A DNA stretch of 18,570 nucleotides, from positions 1 through 18,570 of the forward strand of contig JAGGZG010000369.1 in NCBI GenBank assembly GCA_021162125.1. The letters are read 5' to 3'. Positions within the stretch are counted from its first letter, which is position 1. Each line of letters starts with the position of its first letter. The DNA comes from Anaerolineae bacterium. Lineage in GTDB: Bacteria; Chloroflexota; Anaerolineae; JACIWR01. Below are positions 6,967 through 14,609 of this stretch, in pieces. The notes beneath the pieces are model-generated. The model searched no databases and was not told the origin of the DNA. It saw nothing but the letters and a program-made list of their open reading frames with translations. A program made the translations under genes and the position numbers.

Positions 6967-7720
6967 TGATAATCACCTCCGCTAGGGCTCGATACGCCAT
7001 GGCCCCCTTGTGACGGCGTGCGTACTCCAGGATAGGCTGCTGGGCCACCGGCGCCTCGGCGAACTTAATGCTGCTCTTGATCACGATGTCGAAGACCTTC
7101 TGACCGAAAACAGACTGTAACTCTTCCAGGACTTCCTGGGCGTGAATGGTCCGCGAGTTGTACATCGTTCCCAGAATGCCCAGAATCTCCAGACCGGGAT
7201 TCAGCTTCGCCCTGATTTTGTCGATGGTTTGCAGGAGGACGCGCATCCCGCGCATGGCCAGGAACTCGCATTGCACCGGGATCAGCACCTCACCGGCAGC
7301 AGTGAGGGCATTGATCGTCAACAGGCCCAATGAGGGAGGGGTGTCAATCAGGATGTAGTGATAGCGGTCTTGAATAGTTGCCAGGTGCTCTTTGAGAATG
7401 TACTCGCGGCCGATAGTGGGGATAAGTTCCATCTCAGCGGCAGCCAGGTCAATGTTAGAGGGCACAACGTCGAGGTGTGGCCGTACGGGCTGGATGATGC
7501 TGTCCAGGGTCACGTCATAGGCATCTACCATGACGTTATAGATGCTCTTTTCCAGGGCGTAGGAATTAATGCCAAATCCAGCGGACAAAGCAGCTTGTGG
7601 GTCCAGGTCTACGAGTAGGGTATCGCGTTCATACTCAGCGAGTGCAGCCCCCAGATTGATAACTGTCGTCGTCTTGCCCACTCCGCCCTTCTGGTTGGCA
7701 ACTGTGATCACCCTGGCCAT
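6956..7720 (-). CDS. parA: ParA/Soj-family ATPase
   Basis: The product has 254 residues, typical of the short (type Ib/chromosomal) ParA group without an N-terminal HTH. The deviant Walker A box KGGVGKTT (11-18) has the signature Lys, VDLDPQ (37-42) is Walker A', and ILIDTPPS (123-130) is Walker B. Such ATPases dimerise with ATP on DNA and move cargo (chromosomes, plasmids, protein clusters) together with a partner that triggers hydrolysis. GGGAGGGA precedes the ATG. The usual partner parB is absent; a membrane-protein gene overlaps the 3' end instead. This suggests positioning of a membrane or envelope structure rather than, or besides, chromosome segregation. Whether it is the main chromosomal ParA cannot be told from the window. 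Confidence 0.93.
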   Translation of the reverse strand: MARVITVANQKGGVGKTTTVINLGAALAEYERDTLLVDLDPQAALSAGFGINSYALEKSIYNVMVDAYDVTLDSIIQPVRPHLDVVPSNIDLAAAEMELIPTIGREYILKEHLATIQDRYHYILIDTPPSLGLLTINALTAAGEVLIPVQCEFLAMRGMRVLLQTIDKIRAKLNPGLEILGILGTMYNSRTIHAQEVLEELQSVFGQKVFDIVIKSSIKFAEAPVAQQPILEYARRHKGAMAYRALAEVIINGE

Positions 7721-7759
7721 GCTTCCCTCCCCATTGGCGCAGCGACGGCGTCTTGTTTA

Positions 7760-7788
7760 ATTATACCACATAAGCAGGCAAAAGTCAC
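7760..7788 (-). promoter_or_regulatory. Promoter of the parA operon
   Basis: On the minus strand GTGACT (7783-7788) and TATAAT (7760-7765) are 17 bases apart, and the -10 box has an extended TGG just before it. The leader to the parA ATG is short, about 33 bases. Confidence 0.8.
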
Positions 7789-7935
7789 CTCCCCACGGCT
7801 CATTTTATTGTAACATTTTTCTCCCATTTTGACAAGGGGTTCTAACCCCGACACCCCGATCATGACTTCCTGGTCCCGTAGGGCGGGCTTTCAGCCGTTT
7901 GGCGGCACGAGGGGGTCTGAGAGCCATCATGCAAT

Positions 7936-7964
7936 TTGCCTAAGTGGGCCAAATGCGCTATAAT
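7936..7964 (+). promoter_or_regulatory. Promoter of the ABC importer operon
   Basis: TTGCCT (7936-7941) and TATAAT (7959-7964) are separated by 17 bases. Transcription would start near 7971, giving an unusually long leader of about 330 bases that contains the structured repeat at 8000-8152. It diverges from the parA promoter, 147 bases away. Confidence 0.82.
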
Positions 7965-7999
7965 CAAAAACAGTTCTACGTGGAATAGTGGGGTTCGCG

Positions 8000-8152
8000 T
8001 TGGTGTCCCGATGCTCAAGCATCGGGCTGAAAGGACAAAGCCCGCTGAAGCGGGCTCAGGGCGCTTTAGCGTCCTTCGTCCTCTTAGCCTGGACGTTTAC
8101 GTCCAGGCCTTCCAGCGATAGCCCCACGAATCTGCGAAGAACCTCAAGAACT
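8000..8152 (+). repeat. Structured interspersed repeat, copy B
   Basis: This is the complete form of the repeat at 5164-5277, in opposite orientation. It has three clear hairpins: CCCGATGC-TCAA-GCATCGGG, GCCCGC-TGAA-GCGGGC (8040-8055) and CCTGGACGTTTACGTCCAGG. A segment of about 30 bases (CTCAGGGCGCTTTAGCGTCC and following bases), missing in copy A, follows the second hairpin. It would be transcribed as part of the importer leader. The rest of the gene-free stretch (8153-8290) shows no riboswitch or T-box that I can recognise. Confidence 0.8.
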
Positions 8153-8303
8153 GGCTGTTTCTTGTACGAATTGCCCTTAAGATCACCCATCAGTGTCTAG
8201 CATCTTCCAGAGAGGGGGTGATAACCAGGTCGAACGCAAGTTTCCCCCAGCGAATTCCCAAAACATGTCCGGTTACCAAGTTCTAAGTTAGGAGGAGAGA
8301 GCA

Positions 8304-9371
8304 ATGCGTAAGTGGATGTTCGTTACAATGGTGATGCTGTTGGTCGTCTCCCTACTCACTGGATGCCCCAAGCCGGCAACCCCGACCGAGGCTCCGACAG
8401 CAGCTCCGACCACGGCCCCCGCCAAGAAATTCCGGGTGGGCATGGTATCCGACGTGGGCGGTATTGACGACCGCAGTTTCAATGAGAACACCTGGAAGGG
8501 TGTGCAGGACGCCATCGAGAAGTTGGGCATTGAGGGCAAGTTTCTCGAGTCCCAGGCTCAGGCTGACTACGAGACCAACATCACCGAGTTTGCCGAGCAG
8601 GGCTATGATCTGATCATCACCGTGGGTTTCCTGCTGGGTGATGCCACGGCCAAGATGGCCAAGCAGTATCCAGACACCAAGTTTGCCATCGTGGACTACG
8701 CCTACGATCCGCCCATTCCCAACGTACAGGGGATCATCTTCAACGTGGACGAGGCGGCTTTCCCCGTGGGCTACCTGGCCGCGGCCATGGCCGACAAGGT
8801 TGACCCCGCCGATCCCAAGGTGGGCTACGTTGCTGGCATGCAGATTCCGCCGGTGGAGCAGTTCATCGTTGCCTATGAAGCCGGTGTGAAGTACTACAAC
8901 GAGAAGTACGGCAAGAACGTTCAGTTCATGGGCGTCTACGTGGGTGACTTCGAGGCTCCTGACCAGGGCAAGGTGCAGGGCAACTCGCTCATTGACGAGG
9001 GCGTGGACGTCATCATGGGCGTGGGTGGCAAGACTGGCAATGGTGGGTTGGCTGCTGCCAAGGAGCGGGGCAAGCTGGGCGTCGGCGTGGACGTGGATCA
9101 GTACTACACCCTGCCCAACGAGAAGGGCATCCTCATCACCAGCACCATGAAGCGGCTGGATAACGCCGTCTTCGGCGTGATCAAGAATGCTCTGGAAGGC
9201 AACTTCGGTGGTGGTGGGGTGTACGTCGGCACCCTGGAGAACGGTGGTGTGGGGTTGGCCCCCTTCCACGATATGGAGGACCAGGTGCCCGACAACATCA
9301 AGGCCGACCTGGAGCAGATTCAGAAGGACATCATCGCCGGCAAGATTGACACCGGCTGGCCCCCCAAGTAA
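8304..9371 (+). CDS. BMP-family substrate-binding lipoprotein
   Basis: The product has 355 residues. GGAGGAG lies seven bases before ATG 8304. A lipoprotein signal peptide ends in the lipobox LLTGC (Cys21), and a short Pro/Thr/Ala linker (24-40) leads to the binding domain. The family marks are FRVGMVSDVGGIDDRSFNEN (43-62), with the DRSFN motif, and later GVDVIMGVGGKTGNGG. This is the basic-membrane-protein (PnrA/Med-like) family, whose characterised members bind purine nucleosides. It is followed by a double ATPase and two permeases of the matching type, so it delivers substrate to that importer. A nucleoside is the likeliest substrate from family and operon order, but family members with other ligands are known, so this is inference. 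Confidence 0.95.
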   Translation: MRKWMFVTMVMLLVVSLLTGCPKPATPTEAPTAAPTTAPAKKFRVGMVSDVGGIDDRSFNENTWKGVQDAIEKLGIEGKFLESQAQADYETNITEFAEQGYDLIITVGFLLGDATAKMAKQYPDTKFAIVDYAYDPPIPNVQGIIFNVDEAAFPVGYLAAAMADKVDPADPKVGYVAGMQIPPVEQFIVAYEAGVKYYNEKYGKNVQFMGVYVGDFEAPDQGKVQGNSLIDEGVDVIMGVGGKTGNGGLAAAKERGKLGVGVDVDQYYTLPNEKGILITSTMKRLDNAVFGVIKNALEGNFGGGGVYVGTLENGGVGLAPFHDMEDQVPDNIKADLEQIQKDIIAGKIDTGWPPK

Positions 9372-9405
9372 TTCAATAGTTCATCTGATTGCTCCGCGAA
9401 TCAAC

Positions 9406-9440
9406 ATGGCGGTGCTGGGCGTTGCACCCAGCACCGCCAT
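9406..9440 (+). promoter_or_regulatory. Intercistronic perfect hairpin
   Basis: ATGGCGGTGCTGGG (9406-9419), loop CGTTGCA and the exact complement CCCAGCACCGCCAT (9427-9440) form a 14-bp perfect stem between the lipoprotein stop and the ATPase start. There is no T-tract, so it is probably not a terminator. Such stems often protect the upstream mRNA and allow more binding protein than ATPase to be made; this role is inferred. Confidence 0.8.
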
Positions 9441-9458
9441 ATGCGAAAGGGTATGACT

Positions 9459-11615
9459 ATGGCCCCTGTGCTTGAAGCCCGTGACATCACCAAGCAATTC
9501 CCCGGAGTGTTGGCCAACGACCACATCAGCTTCGCCCTGAAAAAGGGCGAAATACTGGCCTTTCTGGGGGAGAACGGTGCCGGCAAGACCACTCTGATGA
9601 ACATTCTCTACGGCCTCTACACTCAGGACGAGGGCCAAATTTTCCTCGACGGGCAGGAGGTAAGCATTCACACCCCCAGTGATGCTATTGCCCACGGTAT
9701 CGGCATGGTGCACCAGCATTTCATGCTCATCCCGGTGATGACTGTCACCGAGAACATCGCTCTGGGCAACGAGACGCAGAAGCTGTTCGGCATGGATCTG
9801 ACCATTGCAGCGCGACGGCTACGCCACTTCCTGCGGATGATCAACCCTCTGCCTCACTTCCAGCGTGCCGCCCCCCAGTTATATCATACCAGTCTGTCGG
9901 CGCTGGGGTGGGCATTGGTTTGTTTACTCCTGTCCGGCATCGAATCTTTGTTCATCCTTCTGAACCAGCCAACAGCAGCCCTCTTTACTTTCGCCTTCCT
10001 GCTCAGCCTGATCTGGATGCCCATGTTAATTGATTGCCTCAGAAGGCCCGCAGAGTCTTTCCGAGAGGTTGGCCGGGGTTCCAAGCCGGCCTGGATAGCC
10101 ATCGTCCTGGTGGGCAACGCTATCGGTGCCCTGGCCTACTACTTCCTCATCGCCCGCAGACGGTTGCTACCCTGGCCTGAGAAATGGCAGGCCACCCTTG
10201 CAAATCTCGGAGCGGTAATTGCCGCTACTTTTGTGCTGGGAAAAGGCACTTTGGCTGTCGGCCTGACCGCTGTTGTGATCAGCGTCGCCGGTTTTACCTT
10301 TAAGCTGCTGGCTTACCTGTCTCTGATCTACCTCGGCTTGTGGACCATCCTGGGAGCGTACTTGATCCTTCTGGAAATATTAGTGTGGTTCACCGAGCTG
10401 GTGCCCCTCGGCCTGAGAACTGATGTTGAGCGGGTGCGACGCATCTCCCACCAATACGGGCTGGACGTGGACCCGACGGCCTACATCAAAGACTTGCCGG
10501 TGGGTGCGCAGCAGCGTGTGGAGATCGTTAAAGCCCTCTACCGCCAGGCCGATATTCTTATCTTGGACGAACCGACGGCTGTGCTTACCCCCCAGGAATC
10601 TGACGAACTGTTTGAGATCATGCACAGCCTGATTAAACAGGGCAAGTCCATAATATTCATCACCCACAAGCTAAAAGAGGTGCTGGCCGTGGCCGACCGG
10701 ATCATCGTCCTGCGCGATGGACACGTCGTGGGCGAGACTACCCCGGCTCAGGCTACGGAGGCCAGTCTGGCGGCTATGATGGTTGGGCGCGAGGTCATCC
10801 TGACCGTGGAGAAAGAACCGGCCAGGCTGGGGGACGTCGTTCTCAAGGTTGAAGACCTGCACGCCCTGGACGACCGTCACATGCCGGTGGTCAGAGGCGT
10901 CACTTTTGAAGTGCGCGCCGGTGAGATTTTGGGCATCGCCGGGGTGCAGGGTAATGGGCAGACCGAGCTCGTCGAGGTGTTGACCGGCCTGCGGCCAGCC
11001 ACGGGGGGCCACGTGTGGATCACGGGCGTGGAGACCACTCACGCCACACCGCGCCAGATTATTGAGTTGGGAACGGCTCACATACCGGAGGATCGGCAAA
11101 GAGATGGTCTGGTCCTCACCTACCCGGTGTGCGACAATCTGGTGCTGTGCACTTATTACAAGCCCCCGTTTGCCAGGGGAGTCCTGATGGACGAGCGGGC
11201 AGTTTTCAAACAGGCCGAGGAGTTGGTCCGCCTTTTTGACATCCGCACCCCCTCTATATTCCTACCGGCGCGCAACCTGTCGGGCGGCAACCAACAGAAG
11301 TTGATCGTGGCCCGCGAGCTATCCCGGCCCATTCGCCTGCTGATTGCCTCCCAGCCCACGCGCGGCCTGGACGTTGGTTCCATTGAGTACATCCACAAAC
11401 GGCTGATCGAGAAACGCGATCAGGGAACGGCCGTGCTGCTGGTTTCCGCTGAGCTGGATGAGATCATGAGCCTGTCGGACCGCATCGCCGTGATGTACGA
11501 GGGCAAGATCGTGTACACCGTGGACGCCGCCCAGGCGACACGCGAGGAGTTGGGCCTGTGGATGGCCGGGGCAAGGCGGAGTCAACCGGTTGAGCCGACT
11601 GAGCGGATAGGGTGA
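9459..11615 (+). CDS. Double ABC ATPase with membrane insert in NBD1
   Basis: The product has 718 residues from ATG 9459 (AAAGG eight to nine bases upstream; ATGs at 9441 and 9453 are less well placed). It is a YufO/RbsA-type importer ATPase with two nucleotide-binding domains, but relatives are about 510 residues. NBD1: Walker A GENGAGKTT (37-45), Q-loop VHQHFML (84-90), signature LPVGAQQRVEI (346-356), Walker B ILILDEPT (366-373). NBD2: degenerate P-loop GVQGNGQTEL (495-504), signature LSGGNQQKL (607-615), LLIASQPTRGLD at the Walker B position (627-638). These degenerate forms are normal for the family. Between Q-loop and signature, about residues 105-318 are extra and strongly hydrophobic. 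The reading frame is intact throughout. The flanking genes complete a nucleoside-type importer. I am sure of the family; the effect of the insert is unknown. Confidence 0.93.
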   Translation: MAPVLEARDITKQFPGVLANDHISFALKKGEILAFLGENGAGKTTLMNILYGLYTQDEGQIFLDGQEVSIHTPSDAIAHGIGMVHQHFMLIPVMTVTENIALGNETQKLFGMDLTIAARRLRHFLRMINPLPHFQRAAPQLYHTSLSALGWALVCLLLSGIESLFILLNQPTAALFTFAFLLSLIWMPMLIDCLRRPAESFREVGRGSKPAWIAIVLVGNAIGALAYYFLIARRRLLPWPEKWQATLANLGAVIAATFVLGKGTLAVGLTAVVISVAGFTFKLLAYLSLIYLGLWTILGAYLILLEILVWFTELVPLGLRTDVERVRRISHQYGLDVDPTAYIKDLPVGAQQRVEIVKALYRQADILILDEPTAVLTPQESDELFEIMHSLIKQGKSIIFITHKLKEVLAVADRIIVLRDGHVVGETTPAQATEASLAAMMVGREVILTVEKEPARLGDVVLKVEDLHALDDRHMPVVRGVTFEVRAGEILGIAGVQGNGQTELVEVLTGLRPATGGHVWITGVETTHATPRQIIELGTAHIPEDRQRDGLVLTYPVCDNLVLCTYYKPPFARGVLMDERAVFKQAEELVRLFDIRTPSIFLPARNLSGGNQQKLIVARELSRPIRLLIASQPTRGLDVGSIEYIHKRLIEKRDQGTAVLLVSAELDEIMSLSDRIAVMYEGKIVYTVDAAQATREELGLWMAGARRSQPVEPTERIG
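9771..10412 (+). other. Inserted multi-span membrane region within NBD1
   Basis: About 214 codons interrupt the helical part of the first ATPase domain, after ENIALGNE and before VERVRRISHQYGL. Likely spans, in ATPase residue numbers, are 147-168, 174-194, 212-232, 247-260, 265-281 and 283-311. The segment LLSLIWMPMLIDCLRR, then PAWIAIVLVGNAIGALAYYF and a basic IARRR end, has the look of the PLDc_N two-span module (W, G and Y positions, basic tail). The base composition appears somewhat less GC-rich than the flanking ATPase sequence by eye. The edges are estimates from family alignment in memory. Confidence 0.8.
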
Positions 11616-11680
11616 TCTGCATATCGGCTTCATCCGTTTAATCGGCTGACCGGGATCAGATTTCCAGAGGAGAGAAGCCA

Positions 11681-13135
11681 TTGAGCAAGAAAGATGTGAC
11701 ATTACCCATTGAACAAACGTCGTCCGAGCCTTCCGCCCAGATGGCACAACCCAGCTTCCTTCAGACCAGGCAGCGACTGCTGCTAGGAATATGGGGCGGG
11801 CTGGTTATTCTGATCATTTTAGCCCTGGCTGGTATCTTCGTCACCAAAAGCGGGATAGATTTCATTCTACCTCTGCTGGGCGTTTTACTGGTGATGATGT
11901 TTGCGCTGGTGACTATCGTGAACGCCTCTTTTGCCTGGCTGCGGGGCACAGTACTCCCCGTTCTGGCCGTGGTGACGGCGCTCATTATTGGCTCCATCAT
12001 CATCGCCCTGACCGACCCGCTGGTGCTTGCGTCTGCTGGCAACTTCCTCGAGGACCCGACCACGGTTTTACATCACGCCTGGGATGCAGTTAGCCTGGCG
12101 TACCAGGCCCTATTCGAGGGAGCGCTTGGCAGCCCAGCTAAAATCACGGCCGGCCTGGAGAGTTGGCTTGTAGATGGGAACGCCAAACCGCTCCTCTCTG
12201 CAATACGCCCCCTGTCGGAGAGCATCACCAAGTCTATACCTTACATCCTGGCCGGTCTGTCTGTGGCGCTGGGCTTCCGGGCCGGGCTGTTCAACATCGG
12301 CGCCGAGGGACAGTTCGTCGTCGGCGGGTTAAGTGCGGTCGTCGTCGGCTACAGCGTCACCGGCCTGCCAACCTACATCCATCTGCCGCTGGCAGTGATG
12401 GCCGGGGCTCTGGCTGCCGGGATATGGGGCCTGATTCCCGGCGTGCTCAAAGCTTGGACCGGGGCTCACGAGGTGATCAACACCATTATGATGAACTGGA
12501 TCGCCTTTCGCATGACCGACTATCTGTTGAAAGAACCACTGGAGAGCATCCAGGGCACTCACCGCACACCGGACGTTCTGCCCACAGCGGTGTTGCCGCG
12601 TTTCTTCCCCCACCCGCTCCGCCTGCACGCTGGTCTGATAATTGCCCTGGCTGCGGCCGTATTCGTCTACTGGTTCCTGTGGAAGACGACCTGGGGTTTT
12701 GAGATGCGTACAGTGGGCGCTAACCCGGATGCGGCCCGCTACGGTGGCATCAGCATCAAGCGGAACATCGTCCTGGCCATGTTCATCAGCGGGACTCTGG
12801 CCGGTCTCTCCGGGGCCAGCGAATCGTTGGGGGTCACCCACAACATGAGCCTGGGCTTCCAGGCCGGTTACGGTTTTGATTCTATTGCTCTGGCTCTGCT
12901 TGGCGGCAGCCACCCGCTGGGCGTGGTGCTGGCCAGCCTGCTGTTTGGCGCGTTGCGGGCCGGTGGCACGCGAATGATGTCCGTGGCCGCCATTCCTCTG
13001 GAGATCACCTCTATCGTACAGGCTATGGTCATCATCTTCATCGCCGCACCAGCCATCATCCGCAGTATCTATCGGTTGCGCGCTGCTAAAGAAGGACTGG
13101 TACCGGCCATGATTACCCGTGGTTGGGGCAGCTAG
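11681..13135 (+). CDS. Nucleoside-type ABC permease 1 (YufP-like)
   Basis: The product has 484 residues. The start is TTG 11681, with GAGGAGAG six to seven bases upstream; the next in-frame ATG comes 20 codons later and would keep the conserved part. It belongs to the BPD_transp_2 (branched-chain/RbsC) permease family: FRAGLFNIGAEGQ (199-211) is the diagnostic segment, with GAHEVINTIMMNWIAF and GANPDAARYGG further on. Relatives are about 350 residues. Here about 90 extra N-terminal residues add two spans (34-54 and 59-80) before the normal first span (91-112). It lies 65 bp after the ATPase gene and 18 bp before its partner permease. It forms half of the translocation channel. Confidence 0.93.
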   Translation: MSKKDVTLPIEQTSSEPSAQMAQPSFLQTRQRLLLGIWGGLVILIILALAGIFVTKSGIDFILPLLGVLLVMMFALVTIVNASFAWLRGTVLPVLAVVTALIIGSIIIALTDPLVLASAGNFLEDPTTVLHHAWDAVSLAYQALFEGALGSPAKITAGLESWLVDGNAKPLLSAIRPLSESITKSIPYILAGLSVALGFRAGLFNIGAEGQFVVGGLSAVVVGYSVTGLPTYIHLPLAVMAGALAAGIWGLIPGVLKAWTGAHEVINTIMMNWIAFRMTDYLLKEPLESIQGTHRTPDVLPTAVLPRFFPHPLRLHAGLIIALAAAVFVYWFLWKTTWGFEMRTVGANPDAARYGGISIKRNIVLAMFISGTLAGLSGASESLGVTHNMSLGFQAGYGFDSIALALLGGSHPLGVVLASLLFGALRAGGTRMMSVAAIPLEITSIVQAMVIIFIAAPAIIRSIYRLRAAKEGLVPAMITRGWGS

Positions 13136-13153
13136 ACGAGGGAGAGAAAAAGC

Positions 13154-14377
13154 ATGTCCAAAAAGTGGCGTGAGATTCTGACCCGGGAGAAAATCCTCGG
13201 CGTCGTGTGCATGGTCATCGGCTTAGTAATCATCACTGTGGCCGCTCTGTTCCTGAAGAGCGGTGAGGTGGCAACCTTCATTGATGAAAAGATCGGGACG
13301 CTGTTTGCGCCGCCCTCCCAGGCCACGTTGTATGCCCTGGGTACTTTATGCTTTTTCGTGGGTGGCTGGCAGCTTTACCGGGGATTTCGCTCGACGGGGG
13401 TGGTGCTGGGGGCGGTGGGTTTTTTGATGGTGGCCTCGTTCCTGATCGCCCTCACCAGTGGTAAGCAGCTCAATCTGCCGGGCCTGCTACAGACCACCCT
13501 CACCTCGGCCACTCCCTTGACTTTGGGTGCTCTGAGCGGCGTGTTCTGCGAACGCGCTGGCGTGGTGAACATCGCCATCGAGGGTATGATGCTCTTCGGA
13601 GCTTTCGCGGCCATCGCCGCCTCTTCTCTATCCGGCAATCACTGGATAGGGATGCTGGCCGCCATCCTCACCAGTGGAATCATAGCCGTGCTACACGCTG
13701 TCCTATCCATAACTTATAAGGTGGATCAGATCATCAGCGGCACGGTGATCAACATCCTGGCCGCCGGAGCCACGCGCTACCTGAAGCTTCGGCTACTGTC
13801 GCCGGCCGGCCTGAACAGCCCGGGGCCTATCGCCAACATGCGCATCCCGGTATTGGTTGACCTGCCGATAGTGGGCAAGTTCTTCGATAACAACCCGACA
13901 GTGTTCATCATGCTCGTCCTGGTGGTGGTGGTCACCTTCGTCATCTTTTATACACCGTGGGGATTGAGGACGCGGTCGGTGGGCGAGCACCCGCGCGCTG
14001 CCGATACGGTCGGCGTGGACGTGATCCGCATGCGCTACGTCAACGTGATCATCGGCGGGCTCATCGCTGGCATCGGAGGATCGTACTTCTCGCTGGGGTT
14101 AGGGCAGTTCGAGGATAACATGACCCACGGGCAGGGGTTCATCGCCCTGGCGGCGATGATCTTCGGCAACTGGACACCGGTGGGCAGCTTTCTGGCCGCC
14201 CTCCTGTTTGGCTTCGCCGACGCGGTGCAGGGCAAGATGCAGAGCGTGCTGCGGGTAGGACTGCCTCCGGAGTTCCTGCAGATGGCACCCTACATCCTGA
14301 CCATGATCGTGCTGGCCGGGGTCATCGGCCGGGCCATCCCACCCGCCGCCGACGGGAAGCCTTACGAGAAGCAGTGA
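13154..14377 (+). CDS. Nucleoside-type ABC permease 2 (YufQ-like)
   Basis: The product has 407 residues. ATG 13154 has GAGGGAGAG upstream. It is the second BPD_transp_2 permease: ERAGVVNIAIEGMM (133-146), VDQIISGTVINILAAG, LRTRSVGEHPRAADTVG and a Gly-rich GGLIAGIGGSYFSLGLGQF segment are typical. Family members are about 300-320 residues. About 100 extra N-terminal residues here hold spans at about 14-34, 58-73 and 82-100. Like permease 1, it begins MSKK and is longer than usual at the N-terminus only. Its stop is one base from the stop of the convergent zinc-ribbon gene, and no terminator is visible between them. Confidence 0.93.
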   Translation: MSKKWREILTREKILGVVCMVIGLVIITVAALFLKSGEVATFIDEKIGTLFAPPSQATLYALGTLCFFVGGWQLYRGFRSTGVVLGAVGFLMVASFLIALTSGKQLNLPGLLQTTLTSATPLTLGALSGVFCERAGVVNIAIEGMMLFGAFAAIAASSLSGNHWIGMLAAILTSGIIAVLHAVLSITYKVDQIISGTVINILAAGATRYLKLRLLSPAGLNSPGPIANMRIPVLVDLPIVGKFFDNNPTVFIMLVLVVVVTFVIFYTPWGLRTRSVGEHPRAADTVGVDVIRMRYVNVIIGGLIAGIGGSYFSLGLGQFEDNMTHGQGFIALAAMIFGNWTPVGSFLAALLFGFADAVQGKMQSVLRVGLPPEFLQMAPYILTMIVLAGVIGRAIPPAADGKPYEKQ

Positions 14378-14378
14378 G

Positions 14379-14576
14379 TTACCCGCCCTGCTGGAGCACG
14401 AAACACTGGGCCAGCGTGCATAAGAGCATGGCCACGATGACGATCACCCACAGCCATGTGGCGTTGAACGCGGCCCGTTTCTTCTTGGGGGGTTCTGGTT
14501 TGGGCAGTTCGGCATTACACCGCCAGCAGCGGATTTTATCATCGGGATTCCAGGTGCCGCAGTTAGGACAATCCAT
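14379..14576 (-). CDS. Small zinc-ribbon membrane protein
   Basis: The product has 65 residues. ATG at 14576 is preceded by GGAAAGGAG with seven bases of spacing; an in-frame ATG 18 bases earlier has no such site. The N-terminus has two CxxC knuckles, CPNC (3-6) and CWRC (17-20), the pattern of a rubredoxin-like zinc ribbon. A Pro/Lys-rich spacer (PKPEPPKKKR) follows, then one membrane span at about 41-58. The zinc ribbon is on the basic, presumably cytoplasmic side. It lies 33 bp after the Cys-rich gene at 14610-14981 and is probably co-transcribed with it. Function unknown. Confidence 0.8.
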   Translation of the reverse strand: MDCPNCGTWNPDDKIRCWRCNAELPKPEPPKKKRAAFNATWLWVIVIVAMLLCTLAQCFVLQQGG

Positions 14577-14609
14577 TGGCGGGCTCCTTTCCATGTAAAA
14601 GCCAACGTG

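Noticed and set aside
8153..8300. Purine riboswitch before the nucleoside-type importer
   Set aside because: I looked for the conserved core words and paired arms and did not find them.
9441..9458. ATG 9441 as start of the ABC ATPase
   Set aside because: It directly abuts the perfect stem and has no RBS; ATG 9459 has AAAGG at the right distance and fits the family N-terminus.
9771..10412. Frameshift or separate gene in the middle of the ATPase
   Set aside because: The frame is continuous and the ATPase motifs on both sides are in that same frame; no internal start with RBS was seen.
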